A DNA stretch of 7,507 nt from an uncultured Alphaproteobacteria bacterium (GTDB lineage Bacteria; Pseudomonadota; Alphaproteobacteria; Sphingomonadales; Sphingomonadaceae), in the NCBI GenBank assembly GCA_903939555.1, contig CAJAHV010000226.1, positions 1 to 7,507 of the forward strand, in the 5' to 3' direction. Below, piece after piece: positions 1 to 6,169 of the stretch; the first letter of the stretch is position 1; each line of letters starts with the position of its first letter. The notes under the pieces were generated by a model. That model was not told the origin of the DNA, made no database searches, and saw only the letters and a program-made list of their open reading frames with translations. Position numbers and translations under genes: made by a program.

Positions 1-67
1 CCCCGGCTGAACCCCCGCGCCAACACGCCCCCTTCCCCCCGCGCGCCCGCGTGCTAGAAGCACTGCC
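1..67. other. C-rich leader upstream of ccmC
   Basis: This short stretch is very rich in C and G. No gene end can be assigned with confidence: stop triplets occur at 8-10 and 55-57 in different frames, and no coding signature is visible in so short a piece. A weak purine-rich AGAAG at 56-60 lies 7 nt before the ccmC start and is the best ribosome-binding candidate. No convincing promoter is visible, so ccmC may be transcribed from upstream of the window. Confidence 0.3.
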
Positions 68-796
68 ATGCATCGCTTCGCCAACCCCGCGCGTTTCCTG
101 CGCATCGCTCGTTGGGCGACGCCGTTGACACTGGCGCTCGGGCTGATCCTGACCAGCGCCGGGCTGTACATCGGCCTTTTCGCCAGCCCGCCGGATTATC
201 AGCAGGGCGAAAGCGTGCGGATCATGTATGTCCATGTGCCCGCCGCCTGGCTTGGTTCGGGCGGCTATCTCGGGCTCGCCATCGCGTCCGCCACCGCGCT
301 GATCTGGCGGCATCCGCTCGCCACCATCGCCGCCCGCGCGATTGCCCCGGCCGGGGCCGCCTTTACCGCCATCTGCCTGATCTCGGGCGCGCTGTGGGGC
401 AAGCCGACCTGGGGCACCTATTGGGTGTGGGACGCGCGGCTGACCTCGATGCTTGTGCTGCTGTTCCTTTATCTCGGCTATCTGGCGCTGTCGGCGTCGG
501 AAGGCGAACAGGGTGGCGAGCGCAAGGGTGCCGCCATCCTGGCGCTGGTCGGCGCGATCAACCTGCCGATCATCAAATATTCGGTCGAATGGTGGAACAC
601 GCTGCACCAGGGATCGAGCATCAGCGTCATCGGTGGCAAATCGGCGATGGCACCGGAAATGCTCACGCCGCTGCTCGTTTCGGTCGGCGGTTTCACATGC
701 CTGTTCGCCGCGATCGTGCTGATGCGGATGCGTGCGATGCTCGCCGAACAGCGAGTCGAGGCGCGCTCGCGCCGGCTGGCCGAGGCTGTGGCATGA
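68..796 (+). CDS. ccmC: Haem exporter permease CcmC (cytochrome c maturation)
   Basis: CcmC is an inner-membrane protein of System I cytochrome c biogenesis that presents haem at the periplasmic face for attachment to CcmE. The 242-residue length is normal for the family. The tryptophan-rich haem-handling motif WGTYWVWD is at residues 115-122. The two conserved histidines thought to ligand haem are visible: His56 in YVHVPAAW and His180 in WWNTLHQ, corresponding to His60 and His184 of E. coli CcmC. Several hydrophobic membrane segments are evident (about 18-40, 58-80, 92-110, 125-142, 155-170 and 198-220), and the C-terminus is basic. The stop lies 10 nt before ccmD, which indicates an operon. 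The product assignment is secure; the start is the first good ATG, with only a weak ribosome-binding site. Confidence 0.95.
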   Translation: MHRFANPARFLRIARWATPLTLALGLILTSAGLYIGLFASPPDYQQGESVRIMYVHVPAAWLGSGGYLGLAIASATALIWRHPLATIAARAIAPAGAAFTAICLISGALWGKPTWGTYWVWDARLTSMLVLLFLYLGYLALSASEGEQGGERKGAAILALVGAINLPIIKYSVEWWNTLHQGSSISVIGGKSAMAPEMLTPLLVSVGGFTCLFAAIVLMRMRAMLAEQRVEARSRRLAEAVA

Positions 797-806
797 GGAC
801 CCGGGC

Positions 807-962
807 ATGATCGAAGGCATCGTTGCGCGCCCTGACCTGTGGGCCTCCTATATCTGGCCGGCCTATCTCCTGACCATTGGCGGCATGGTCGCCCTGCTGG
901 GCTGGGCCTGGACCTCGATGCGCGCCGCCGAAAAGCGCGCTGAAGGTTTGAAGCGCAAATGA
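807..962 (+). CDS. ccmD: Haem exporter accessory protein CcmD
   Basis: This is a 51-residue small membrane protein between ccmC and ccmE, the standard position of ccmD. CcmD helps release haem-loaded CcmE from the CcmABC complex. The protein has a single transmembrane helix at about residues 15-36 (WPAYLLTIGGMVALLGWAW) and a strongly basic C-terminal tail ending in KRK, the usual CcmD arrangement. The ATG at 807 is preceded by GAGGA at 795-799 with 7 nt spacing, overlapping the ccmC stop. A longer in-frame reading from 732 would overlap ccmC extensively and lacks such a site, so 807 was chosen. The identification rests on size, topology and position, because the family is poorly conserved. 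Confidence 0.88.
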   Translation: MIEGIVARPDLWASYIWPAYLLTIGGMVALLGWAWTSMRAAEKRAEGLKRK

Positions 963-971
963 AGATTTCCC

Positions 972-1406
972 ATGAAGATTAAGGCCAAGACCCAGCGGCT
1001 CTACCTTGTCATCGGCGCCATGACGGCGCTTGGCGGTGCCGGCGGGCTGGCGTTTTCGACGCTGGGCGACAAGGCAACCTATTTCTATGCCCCGTCTGAT
1101 CTCGCCGGCAAGGCGCCGCCTGTCGAAGCCATCAGGCTGGGCGGCATGGTCGAAAAGGGCTCGCTGGTGAAGCAGGGCGAAACCGTCACCTTCATCGTCA
1201 CCGACAACAACAAGACCCTGCCGGTCAGCTATACCGGCATCCTGCCAGACCTGTTCCGCGAAGGGCAGGGCGTGATCGCCGAAGGCAAGATCGACCCGGC
1301 ATCGGGGGTATTCACCGCCGAAACCATCCTCGCCAAGCATGACGAGAAATATATGCCGCCAGAAGTGGCCGGCGCGATGCGCAAGACGGCGGGTACGGTT
1401 TCGTAA
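972..1406 (+). CDS. ccmE: Periplasmic haem chaperone CcmE
   Basis: CcmE covalently binds haem in the periplasm and passes it to the CcmF/H ligation complex. The 144-residue protein has an N-terminal signal anchor (about residues 9-30) followed by the OB-fold haem-binding domain. The diagnostic motif LAKHDEKYMPPEV is at residues 120-132: His123 is the expected covalent haem attachment residue (His130 in E. coli) and Tyr127 the expected axial ligand (Tyr134 in E. coli). The gene starts 9 nt after ccmD, with GAAG at 961-964 as the likely ribosome-binding site. A 9-bp direct repeat, ATGAAGATT, lies at 959-967 and 972-980; the upstream copy opens a frame of only seven codons, so the 972 ATG is the start. 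ccmF, the usual downstream partner, is absent and a terminator-like hairpin follows. Confidence 0.95.
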   Translation: MKIKAKTQRLYLVIGAMTALGGAGGLAFSTLGDKATYFYAPSDLAGKAPPVEAIRLGGMVEKGSLVKQGETVTFIVTDNNKTLPVSYTGILPDLFREGQGVIAEGKIDPASGVFTAETILAKHDEKYMPPEVAGAMRKTAGTVS

Positions 1407-1418
1407 GGGATCGCGTCA

Positions 1419-1447
1419 TCCCGGGCTTGGCCGGGAGGGTGTTTTTC
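1419..1447 (+). terminator. Probable intrinsic terminator after ccmE
   Basis: TCCCGG (1419-1424) pairs with CCGGGA (1431-1436) across a 6-nt loop. A T-rich stretch containing five consecutive T (1442-1446) follows after GGGTG. The hairpin lies 13 nt after the ccmE stop, which suggests the ccmCDE transcript ends here. The distance of the T-run from the stem is slightly more than ideal. Confidence 0.6.
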
Positions 1448-1475
1448 GTTCGCGATTCAGAACTGGCAAGGAAGC

Positions 1476-1583
1476 GCCCGGGCAAAGCCCGGGCTGACGT
1501 CAGACGAGTTGGGCCAGCGAAGCTGTCCGCCTCGCTGGCCGAGCTTGTGCGAGTCCCGGTGCAGCTGCGCTGCACCGGGCCGC
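1476..1583 (-). repeat. Structured 3'-end element, copy 1 (downstream of the TonB receptor gene)
   Basis: Read on the minus strand from 1583 to 1476, this 108-nt stretch begins 7 nt after the receptor stop codon and folds into three hairpins. The first is an 11-bp perfect stem (1569-1579 with 1555-1565, 3-nt loop). The second is a 9-bp stem, GGCCAGCGA with TCGCTGGCC (1532-1540 with 1512-1520, 11-nt loop). The third is an 8-bp GC stem with an AAA/TTT loop (1476-1494), preceded by the palindrome CTGACGTCAG at 1494-1503. A homologous element lies at 5266-5379 in the opposite orientation. Shared blocks on the sense strand include GGACTCGC, CGGCCAGCG, CGTCTGACGTCAGC and CGGGCTTTGCCCG. The first hairpin could serve as a terminator for the receptor gene, although no T-tract follows it. 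Confidence 0.75.
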
Positions 1584-1590
1584 CCGGCGC

Positions 1591-4212
1591 TTAAAACTTC
1601 GTGCGCAGTGTCACCCCATAGGTCCGCGGCTCGGCCGGGAAGGTGATGAACACCTGGTTCGCCGTGGCCGACAGACCGCGTGCCACCGCGTTGAAGGTGC
1701 CGCCGCCCTGCAACGGCGCGTCCGCCGCGACCTGCTGATAGAGCGTGTTGAAGATGTTCTGGCCCCACAGCTCGACGCCCCATTTCTTGTCCTTGCCATA
1801 CAGGCCGATACGGGCGTTGGCGACGACGAAGCCGGGCTGGATCTTTTCGAAATCAAGGTCCGAACCGGTGTTGAGCGCCGAGGTATAGCGGAAGTCGAGG
1901 TAGAGCAGCGCCGACATGGTTTCGTTGATCTGCGGCGTCCAGGCGGCAGCGCCGGTGGCGACATATTGCGACGAATTCGACAGGTTCTGGCCCGGCAACT
2001 GGAACAGGGTCGGCGCCAGCGACACGCCGTTGAGGCCGGTCAGGTTCTTGCCATAGCGCGTGTCGGTATAGGTGATGCCAACGTTGAGGGTGAAATCATC
2101 GACCGGGTACAAAAAGGCTTCGAGCTCGATGCCCTTGGAGATGACCCCGGCCTTCCTCTTGCCGCTGCACGCCGAATTGCCGGCGATCAGGTCGCGATCG
2201 CGGCCACCCAGATCATCGGCGCAGCCTTCGATGTTGCTGACTTCGAAATTGACACCGTTGAAGGTGTTGAGCTGGAAATCATCGAATTTCTGGTAAAAGG
2301 CCGCCGCGTTGAACTTGAACTCGCGCAGGTCGAGCTTGAAGCCGAGTTCATAGGCGTTGACGATTTCCTGGGCGAATTGAAGGTTGAACGCCGATGGTGC
2401 GGTCGCGCTGAGCGCCGAGGTGTCGAGGTTGTAGCCCCCCGCCTTGTAGCCGCGCGAATAGCTGCCATAGACCAGCACGTCGTCGATCGGCTTGATCGAC
2501 AGCACAGCGGTGCCGGTGAATTCGTCTTCCTTGCGCTCGGTGCCCGGATCGTTCGAGGTGAAGCCCGGCCCGGGTGTGTTGTTGATGACGCAGGCCACCG
2601 ACTGGATGGTCGGGCGCAGCGCGGCGAGACCGCCAAGGCTGCCGCCGAAGCGCCGCAGCGCGCCGCAGAAATTGTTGTTGGACAGGAAAACGCTTTCCAA
2701 GTCCTTCTTTTCATTGGTGTAGCGCATGCCGACAGTCAGCAGCACCTTGTCGGGCACGATGCTGATGACGTTGTGGGTGAAGAAGGCGTAATTGGTGCTG
2801 GCCTGCTTGAAGAAGCCACCCTGCACGATGCCGGTGCCATTGAGCAGGCTCTGCCCCGTCGGCGGCACATAGCCGATGGCATTGGCAAACAGGCCAAGCG
2901 TGTTGGCGCTGCCGGTCAGGCCGGCGAACTGCGCGTTGTAATAGCGTTCAAAATCGGCGCCATAGATGAGATTGTCATCGGTGCGCAGGGTTTCATGGGC
3001 ATAATAGGCGCCGACGAGATAATCGAGCCGTTCGTTGAGCGCGACCCCCTGGAAGCGCAGTTCCTGGCTGAAGGTCTGGAACTTGCGGTTCTGGTCGTCG
3101 CGCTTCAACAGGTCGATGCGGTTGAAATCGGCATCCTGCCCCGACTGGTTCTTGAATTCGCGATAGCCGGTGATCGACGTCAGCGTGCCGGCGCCGAGAT
3201 CCCAGTTGAGCTCGCCCGAAACGCCCCAGTCGCGGGTGCGCTGGCCATAGCCGGCCCCCGGGGTCAACGCGGTCAGATAGCTGTATTTCTTGCCGTCGGT
3301 CGGCACATTATAAACGCCGCCGAGATTGCGCACGAGCCCGGCGATGCTGTTCGGCGAGGTCACGACATTGCCGCTGGCATCGCGCGACAGGTTCTGCAGC
3401 GGCGCAACGATGGCGGCGGCGCAGCATTCCTCGTTCTTCTGGTTGTAGTCGGCGATCAGGCGGATGCTGAGATCGTCATTGGGCTTGATGAGCAGTTGGC
3501 CGCGCACCAGAAAACGATCGCGGTTGTTGAGATCGCGGCCCGAAACCGTGTCGGTGACGAAACCGTCGCGCTTGTTGTAGAGCCCGTCAACGCGGAAGGC
3601 GACCTTGTCACCCAGGATCGGCCCGGTCAGGCTGCCCATGGCGCGGATGTTGTTGAAATTGCCATAGGTGACTTCGCCGGCGCCGCCGAATTCGAACTTG
3701 GGCTTGGCGGTGGTGATGTTGAGCAGGCCGGCCGAGGCGTTGCGGCCGAACAGCGTGCCCTGCGGGCCGCGCAGCACTTCGATGCCTTCGAGCGGGCCGA
3801 GATCGGTCAGGCCGACGCCGGTGCGGCTGCGATAAACGCCATCGATGAACACCGCGACCGAGGATTCGAGCCCGGGGTTTTCACCGACCGTGCCGATGCC
3901 GCGGATGCGCGCGGCGCCGTTCGATTCATTGGTCGCCGATGAAACGAGCAGCGACGGGGCGAGCTGGTTCAACTGGCGGATGTCGGTACCGCCCGAATTC
4001 TGCAGCTGTTCGGCCGACACCGCGCTGACCGCGATCGGCACATCGGACAGCACCTGGCTGCGCCGCGTCGCGGTGACGATGATCTCGTTGGCATCCGCCG
4101 TTTCGGCAGCCGCGGTTGCCGCACCGGTCGCTGTTTGGGCAAACGCCGCGCCAGGCGCCACTGCCATCGGCGCGACCAGTGCCGCAACCGAAACCAACCA
4201 GATGCTTTTCAT
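1591..4212 (-). CDS. TonB-dependent outer-membrane receptor
   Basis: This is a complete 873-residue receptor that would import a large or scarce substrate across the outer membrane, energised by TonB-ExbB-ExbD. A Sec signal peptide is visible, with probable cleavage after AFA (residues 23-25). A TonB-box-like EIIVTA is at 43-48. The plug domain spans about 50-170 and includes the hallmark IEVLRGPQGTLFGRNAS (144-160). The rest is a beta-barrel ending in YGVTLRTKF with a terminal Phe, as expected for BamA-dependent insertion. Six cysteines fall in three local pairs (263/264, 516/541, 664/682), probably disulfides in extracellular loops. GGAGAG at 4218-4223 lies 5 nt before the ATG and supports the start. 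The general style is that of the large sphingomonad receptor families. The substrate cannot be read from the sequence; the divergent SDR gene suggests an organic catabolic substrate rather than iron, but this is inference. Confidence 0.93.
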   Translation of the reverse strand: MKSIWLVSVAALVAPMAVAPGAAFAQTATGAATAAAETADANEIIVTATRRSQVLSDVPIAVSAVSAEQLQNSGGTDIRQLNQLAPSLLVSSATNESNGAARIRGIGTVGENPGLESSVAVFIDGVYRSRTGVGLTDLGPLEGIEVLRGPQGTLFGRNASAGLLNITTAKPKFEFGGAGEVTYGNFNNIRAMGSLTGPILGDKVAFRVDGLYNKRDGFVTDTVSGRDLNNRDRFLVRGQLLIKPNDDLSIRLIADYNQKNEECCAAAIVAPLQNLSRDASGNVVTSPNSIAGLVRNLGGVYNVPTDGKKYSYLTALTPGAGYGQRTRDWGVSGELNWDLGAGTLTSITGYREFKNQSGQDADFNRIDLLKRDDQNRKFQTFSQELRFQGVALNERLDYLVGAYYAHETLRTDDNLIYGADFERYYNAQFAGLTGSANTLGLFANAIGYVPPTGQSLLNGTGIVQGGFFKQASTNYAFFTHNVISIVPDKVLLTVGMRYTNEKKDLESVFLSNNNFCGALRRFGGSLGGLAALRPTIQSVACVINNTPGPGFTSNDPGTERKEDEFTGTAVLSIKPIDDVLVYGSYSRGYKAGGYNLDTSALSATAPSAFNLQFAQEIVNAYELGFKLDLREFKFNAAAFYQKFDDFQLNTFNGVNFEVSNIEGCADDLGGRDRDLIAGNSACSGKRKAGVISKGIELEAFLYPVDDFTLNVGITYTDTRYGKNLTGLNGVSLAPTLFQLPGQNLSNSSQYVATGAAAWTPQINETMSALLYLDFRYTSALNTGSDLDFEKIQPGFVVANARIGLYGKDKKWGVELWGQNIFNTLYQQVAADAPLQGGGTFNAVARGLSATANQVFITFPAEPRTYGVTLRTKF

Positions 4213-4457
4213 ACCGTCTCTCCAAGCGTGCAGAGCTCACCCTGCTGTTTAATGAAATTTTATCTGCAAGCATTTTGCAACGCCAGCAGCGCCGCAACCA
4301 CGAAGGCAATCAGACGCCAAGTGTTGCATCATCAACACAGGGCGACATGCTTGCCGCAACCGCCGCGCACCGCCATGATGACCGAACATGGTGGCCGGAC
4401 ATGATTATTTCGCGCCGCCGAATATTGTGCGTTGCACCAAAGCAGAGGCGGAGCAAG
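4213..4457. promoter_or_regulatory. Divergent regulatory region between the TonB receptor and SDR genes
   Basis: These 245 bp must hold the promoters of both divergent genes and are less GC-rich than the flanking coding DNA. On the minus strand, TAAAAT at 4262-4257 is a possible -10 element for the receptor gene, but no good -35 is spaced with it. Two TTGCA motifs occur 11 bp apart on that strand (4280-4276 and 4269-4265). A perfect inverted repeat lies at 4321-4338 and a 13-bp repeat series at 4374-4403. For the SDR gene, GAGG at 4445-4448 and GGAG at 4450-4453 precede the ATG. No coding sequence is credible here, although one frame stays open through it. Confidence 0.55.
4321..4338. promoter_or_regulatory. 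Candidate operator, perfect inverted repeat GTGTTG-N6-CAACAC
   Basis: The arms GTGTTG (4321-4326) and CAACAC (4333-4338) are perfect reverse complements separated by CATCAT. The 12-bp centre-to-centre spacing of the half-sites suits a dimeric helix-turn-helix regulator. It lies about 110 bp from the receptor start and 120 bp from the SDR start, so it could control both divergent genes. No regulator gene is adjacent in the window and the motif was not matched to a known family. Confidence 0.4.
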
Positions 4458-5258
4458 ATGAATCGACTGGCAGGCAAGACGGCATTGATCACCGGCGCAG
4501 CGCAAGGTCTGGGTGCCGCGATGGCGCATAAATTTGCCGCCGAAGGCGCCCGGGTGGTGTTGACCGACATCAATGTTGCGGGTGCCGCTGCGGTCGCGGC
4601 AGCAATTAACGCTGAGGTCGCCGTGGCCGGAACGGCTGCTGTCGCCGCCAGCATCGGCCATGATGTTACCCGCCCCGACGATTGGGACGCTGCCATCGCC
4701 TTCGCCGAAGCGACGTTCGGCGGGCTGCATATTCTCGTCAACAATGCCGGCATCGCGGCGGGCAGCAATGTCGAGGCGACAAGCTTCGAAGACTGGCGCC
4801 GCGTCCACAGCATCGATCTCGACAGCGTTTTCCTCGGCTGCAAGCTCGCCCTGCCGCTGATGGCACGCACGGTGCGCGATTCCGGCGTGCGCGGCTCGAT
4901 CGTCAACATCTCGTCGATCGCCGGGGTCATCGCCGGGCACAACAGCGCAGCATACAACAGCGCCAAGGCCGGGGTTCGCCACCTGACCAAATCGGTGGCG
5001 CTGCACTGTGCCAAGCAGCGTTACCGCATCACCTGCAATTCGATCCACCCGGTGTTCATCGACACGCCGATCCTCGACAATCTGACCGGCGCACTGGGCC
5101 GCGAGGAGGGGCTGGCCAAGCTGGGCCGGCAGATCCCGCTCGGCGCGGTGGGCGAACCCGATGATGTGGCGTGGGCGGCGGTCTATCTTGCGTCGGACGA
5201 AGCCAAGATGGTGACCGGGCACGGCCTGTATGTCGATGGCGGGATAAGCGCGATGTAG
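4458..5258 (+). CDS. Short-chain dehydrogenase/reductase (classical SDR, hydroxysteroid-dehydrogenase-like)
   Basis: This is a 266-residue NAD(P)-dependent oxidoreductase of the classical SDR family, probably oxidising an alcohol or reducing a ketone in the cytoplasm. The nucleotide-binding motif TGAAQGLG is at residues 12-19. Asp37 at the end of the second strand predicts NAD(H) preference. NNAG is at 95-98 and the catalytic Ser153, Tyr166 and Lys170 are in place (YNSAK at 166-170). DGG occurs near the C-terminus. The usual catalytic-tetrad Asn is replaced by Asp120 in IDLDSVFLG. Residues 40-50 and 56-66 are near-duplicate Ala/Val-rich segments. The frame is open upstream to 4116, but that region overlaps the receptor gene; the ATG at 4458 has good Shine-Dalgarno candidates and starts just before the Rossmann motif. 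The substrate is unknown; the divergent receptor suggests a shared catabolic role. Confidence 0.9.
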   Translation: MNRLAGKTALITGAAQGLGAAMAHKFAAEGARVVLTDINVAGAAAVAAAINAEVAVAGTAAVAASIGHDVTRPDDWDAAIAFAEATFGGLHILVNNAGIAAGSNVEATSFEDWRRVHSIDLDSVFLGCKLALPLMARTVRDSGVRGSIVNISSIAGVIAGHNSAAYNSAKAGVRHLTKSVALHCAKQRYRITCNSIHPVFIDTPILDNLTGALGREEGLAKLGRQIPLGAVGEPDDVAWAAVYLASDEAKMVTGHGLYVDGGISAM

Positions 5259-5265
5259 CCGCAGC

Positions 5266-5379
5266 GCGGCCACAAGCAACGCAACGCGTTGCGCGCGGAC
5301 TCGCGCAAGACCGGCCAGCGGGGCGGTTGGCCTAAAGCCAACCGAACCCGTCTGACGTCAGCACGGGCTTTGCCCGTGC
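5266..5379 (+). repeat. Structured 3'-end element, copy 2 (downstream of the SDR gene)
   Basis: This 114-nt stretch starts 7 nt after the SDR stop and mirrors the element at 1476-1583. Its features in order are GCGGCC (5266-5271), a hairpin built on the 14-bp palindrome CGCAACGCGTTGCG (5280-5293), GGACTCGC (5297-5304), CGGCCAGCG, an 8-bp stem CGGTTGGC/GCCAACCG (5324-5331 with 5337-5344), CGTCTGACGTCAG (5349-5361), and a final 8-bp stem with TTT loop (5361-5379). Relative to copy 1, the last stem carries an A-T pair where copy 1 has C-G, and the first hairpin has GCAAC/GTTGC where copy 1 has GCAGC/GCTGC, so pairing is preserved. Beyond it lies CCTTGCTGCCTTTT; the T-run is too far from the stem for a classical terminator. 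Confidence 0.75.
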
Positions 5380-5392
5380 CCTTGCTGCCTTT

Positions 5393-6169
5393 TCAGCTCC
5401 CCGCCCGCCACGCCACATAGCCCGCGGTCATCAGCACCAGCACCGCAAACAGCCGCCGCGCCACATCCGCGCGCCCGGCCAGCCGCCGCGATACCGGCCC
5501 GGCGGCAATCGCTCCCAGCACGCCACCCGCCACCAGCGCGGCGAACACGCGCCAGTCGACCAGCCCTGATGCGGCATAGCTGAGGCTTGTCGCGCTGCCG
5601 AACAGCACCACGGAGACCAGCGAGGACGCCGCCGCATTGGCCAGCGTCATCCCCGTTGCCGCCATCAGGCCCGGCACGATCAGAAAGCCGCCGCCGATGC
5701 CGAAAAAGCCAGCCGCCAGCCCGACCGCCAGCCCGGCCGGTGCCAGCCGCAGCATCAGCCGGTTGTTGATCCGCACATCGGGATCACCCGGCGATGTCCT
5801 GGGCAGCAGCATCGAACCGCCGACCAGCGCCATCGCCAGCGCGAACCACAGCAGCAGCGCCTGGCCATCGATCTGCTTGGCAACATGGGCTCCCGTCAGC
5901 GAGCCGGCCAGCCCGGCGCCGCCAAAGACCAGCGCGCAGGGCCATTTCACCTGGCCGGCGCGCGCCTGCAGGAACAGCCCCGACGCGGCATTGACCGCCA
6001 CCGCCGCCGCCGAGGTGCCGATGGCGACATGCGGATCGCGCACCCCCACGCCATACAACAGCAACGGCGTCGCCAGCACCGAGCCACCACCGCCGAACAC
6101 GGCGAGCAACAGCCCGATCACCGCCCCGCCCGCCACCGCGACGGGATAGGAAAGCCCCGGCTCGATCAT
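5393..6169 (-). CDS. TauE/SafE-family sulfite/sulfur-anion exporter
   Basis: This 258-residue membrane protein belongs to the TauE/SafE (DUF81, YfcA-like) family, members of which export sulfite, sulfoacetate or related anions. It shows the family's two-fold internal repeat: FGGGGSVLATPLL at residues 25-37 and FGIGGGFLIVPGL at 156-168, each with a Gly-rich turn inside a hydrophobic segment. About eight hydrophobic segments are visible, with a polar linker at about 124-140. The ATG overlaps the rhodanese stop by 4 nt (ATGA), and no Shine-Dalgarno sequence precedes it, so translation is probably coupled. Its place in an operon with an ArsR-type persulfide sensor and a rhodanese suggests that it removes sulfite produced by persulfide oxidation, as proposed for the bigR operon exporter. 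Confidence 0.88.
   Translation of the reverse strand: MIEPGLSYPVAVAGGAVIGLLLAVFGGGGSVLATPLLLYGVGVRDPHVAIGTSAAAVAVNAASGLFLQARAGQVKWPCALVFGGAGLAGSLTGAHVAKQIDGQALLLWFALAMALVGGSMLLPRTSPGDPDVRINNRLMLRLAPAGLAVGLAAGFFGIGGGFLIVPGLMAATGMTLANAAASSLVSVVLFGSATSLSYAASGLVDWRVFAALVAGGVLGAIAAGPVSRRLAGRADVARRLFAVLVLMTAGYVAWRAGS

Noticed and set aside
693..1340. A 215-codon minus-strand frame over ccmC, ccmD and ccmE
   Set aside because: The three ccm genes on the plus strand are clearly recognisable and explain the coding capacity; the antisense frame has no supported start or domain.
1476..1583. The paired elements as ends of an insertion sequence or a CRISPR-like array
   Set aside because: No transposase gene lies between or near them, no target duplication is visible, and there are only two copies 3.9 kb apart, so neither an IS nor a CRISPR array is supported.
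3173..3185. GACGTCAGCG in the receptor gene as a third copy of the CTGACGTCAG palindrome
   Set aside because: Only about eight bases match, none of the flanking element blocks is present, and it lies within coding sequence; chance is sufficient.
1966..3942. A 658-codon open frame antisense to the TonB receptor gene
   Set aside because: Its protein has no recognisable domain and a composition typical of antisense frames in GC-rich genes. The receptor on the other strand has a signal peptide, plug motifs and a complete barrel, so this is a shadow frame.
4116..4457. In-frame N-terminal extension of the SDR by 114 codons
   Set aside because: It would overlap the receptor's signal-peptide region and run through the regulatory region. 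The SDR Rossmann motif begins 12 residues after the ATG at 4458, which has a ribosome-binding site.
4332..5279. A 315-codon open frame antisense to the SDR gene
   Set aside because: It has no family signature, and the SDR frame contains every catalytic motif; it is a shadow of GC-rich coding DNA.
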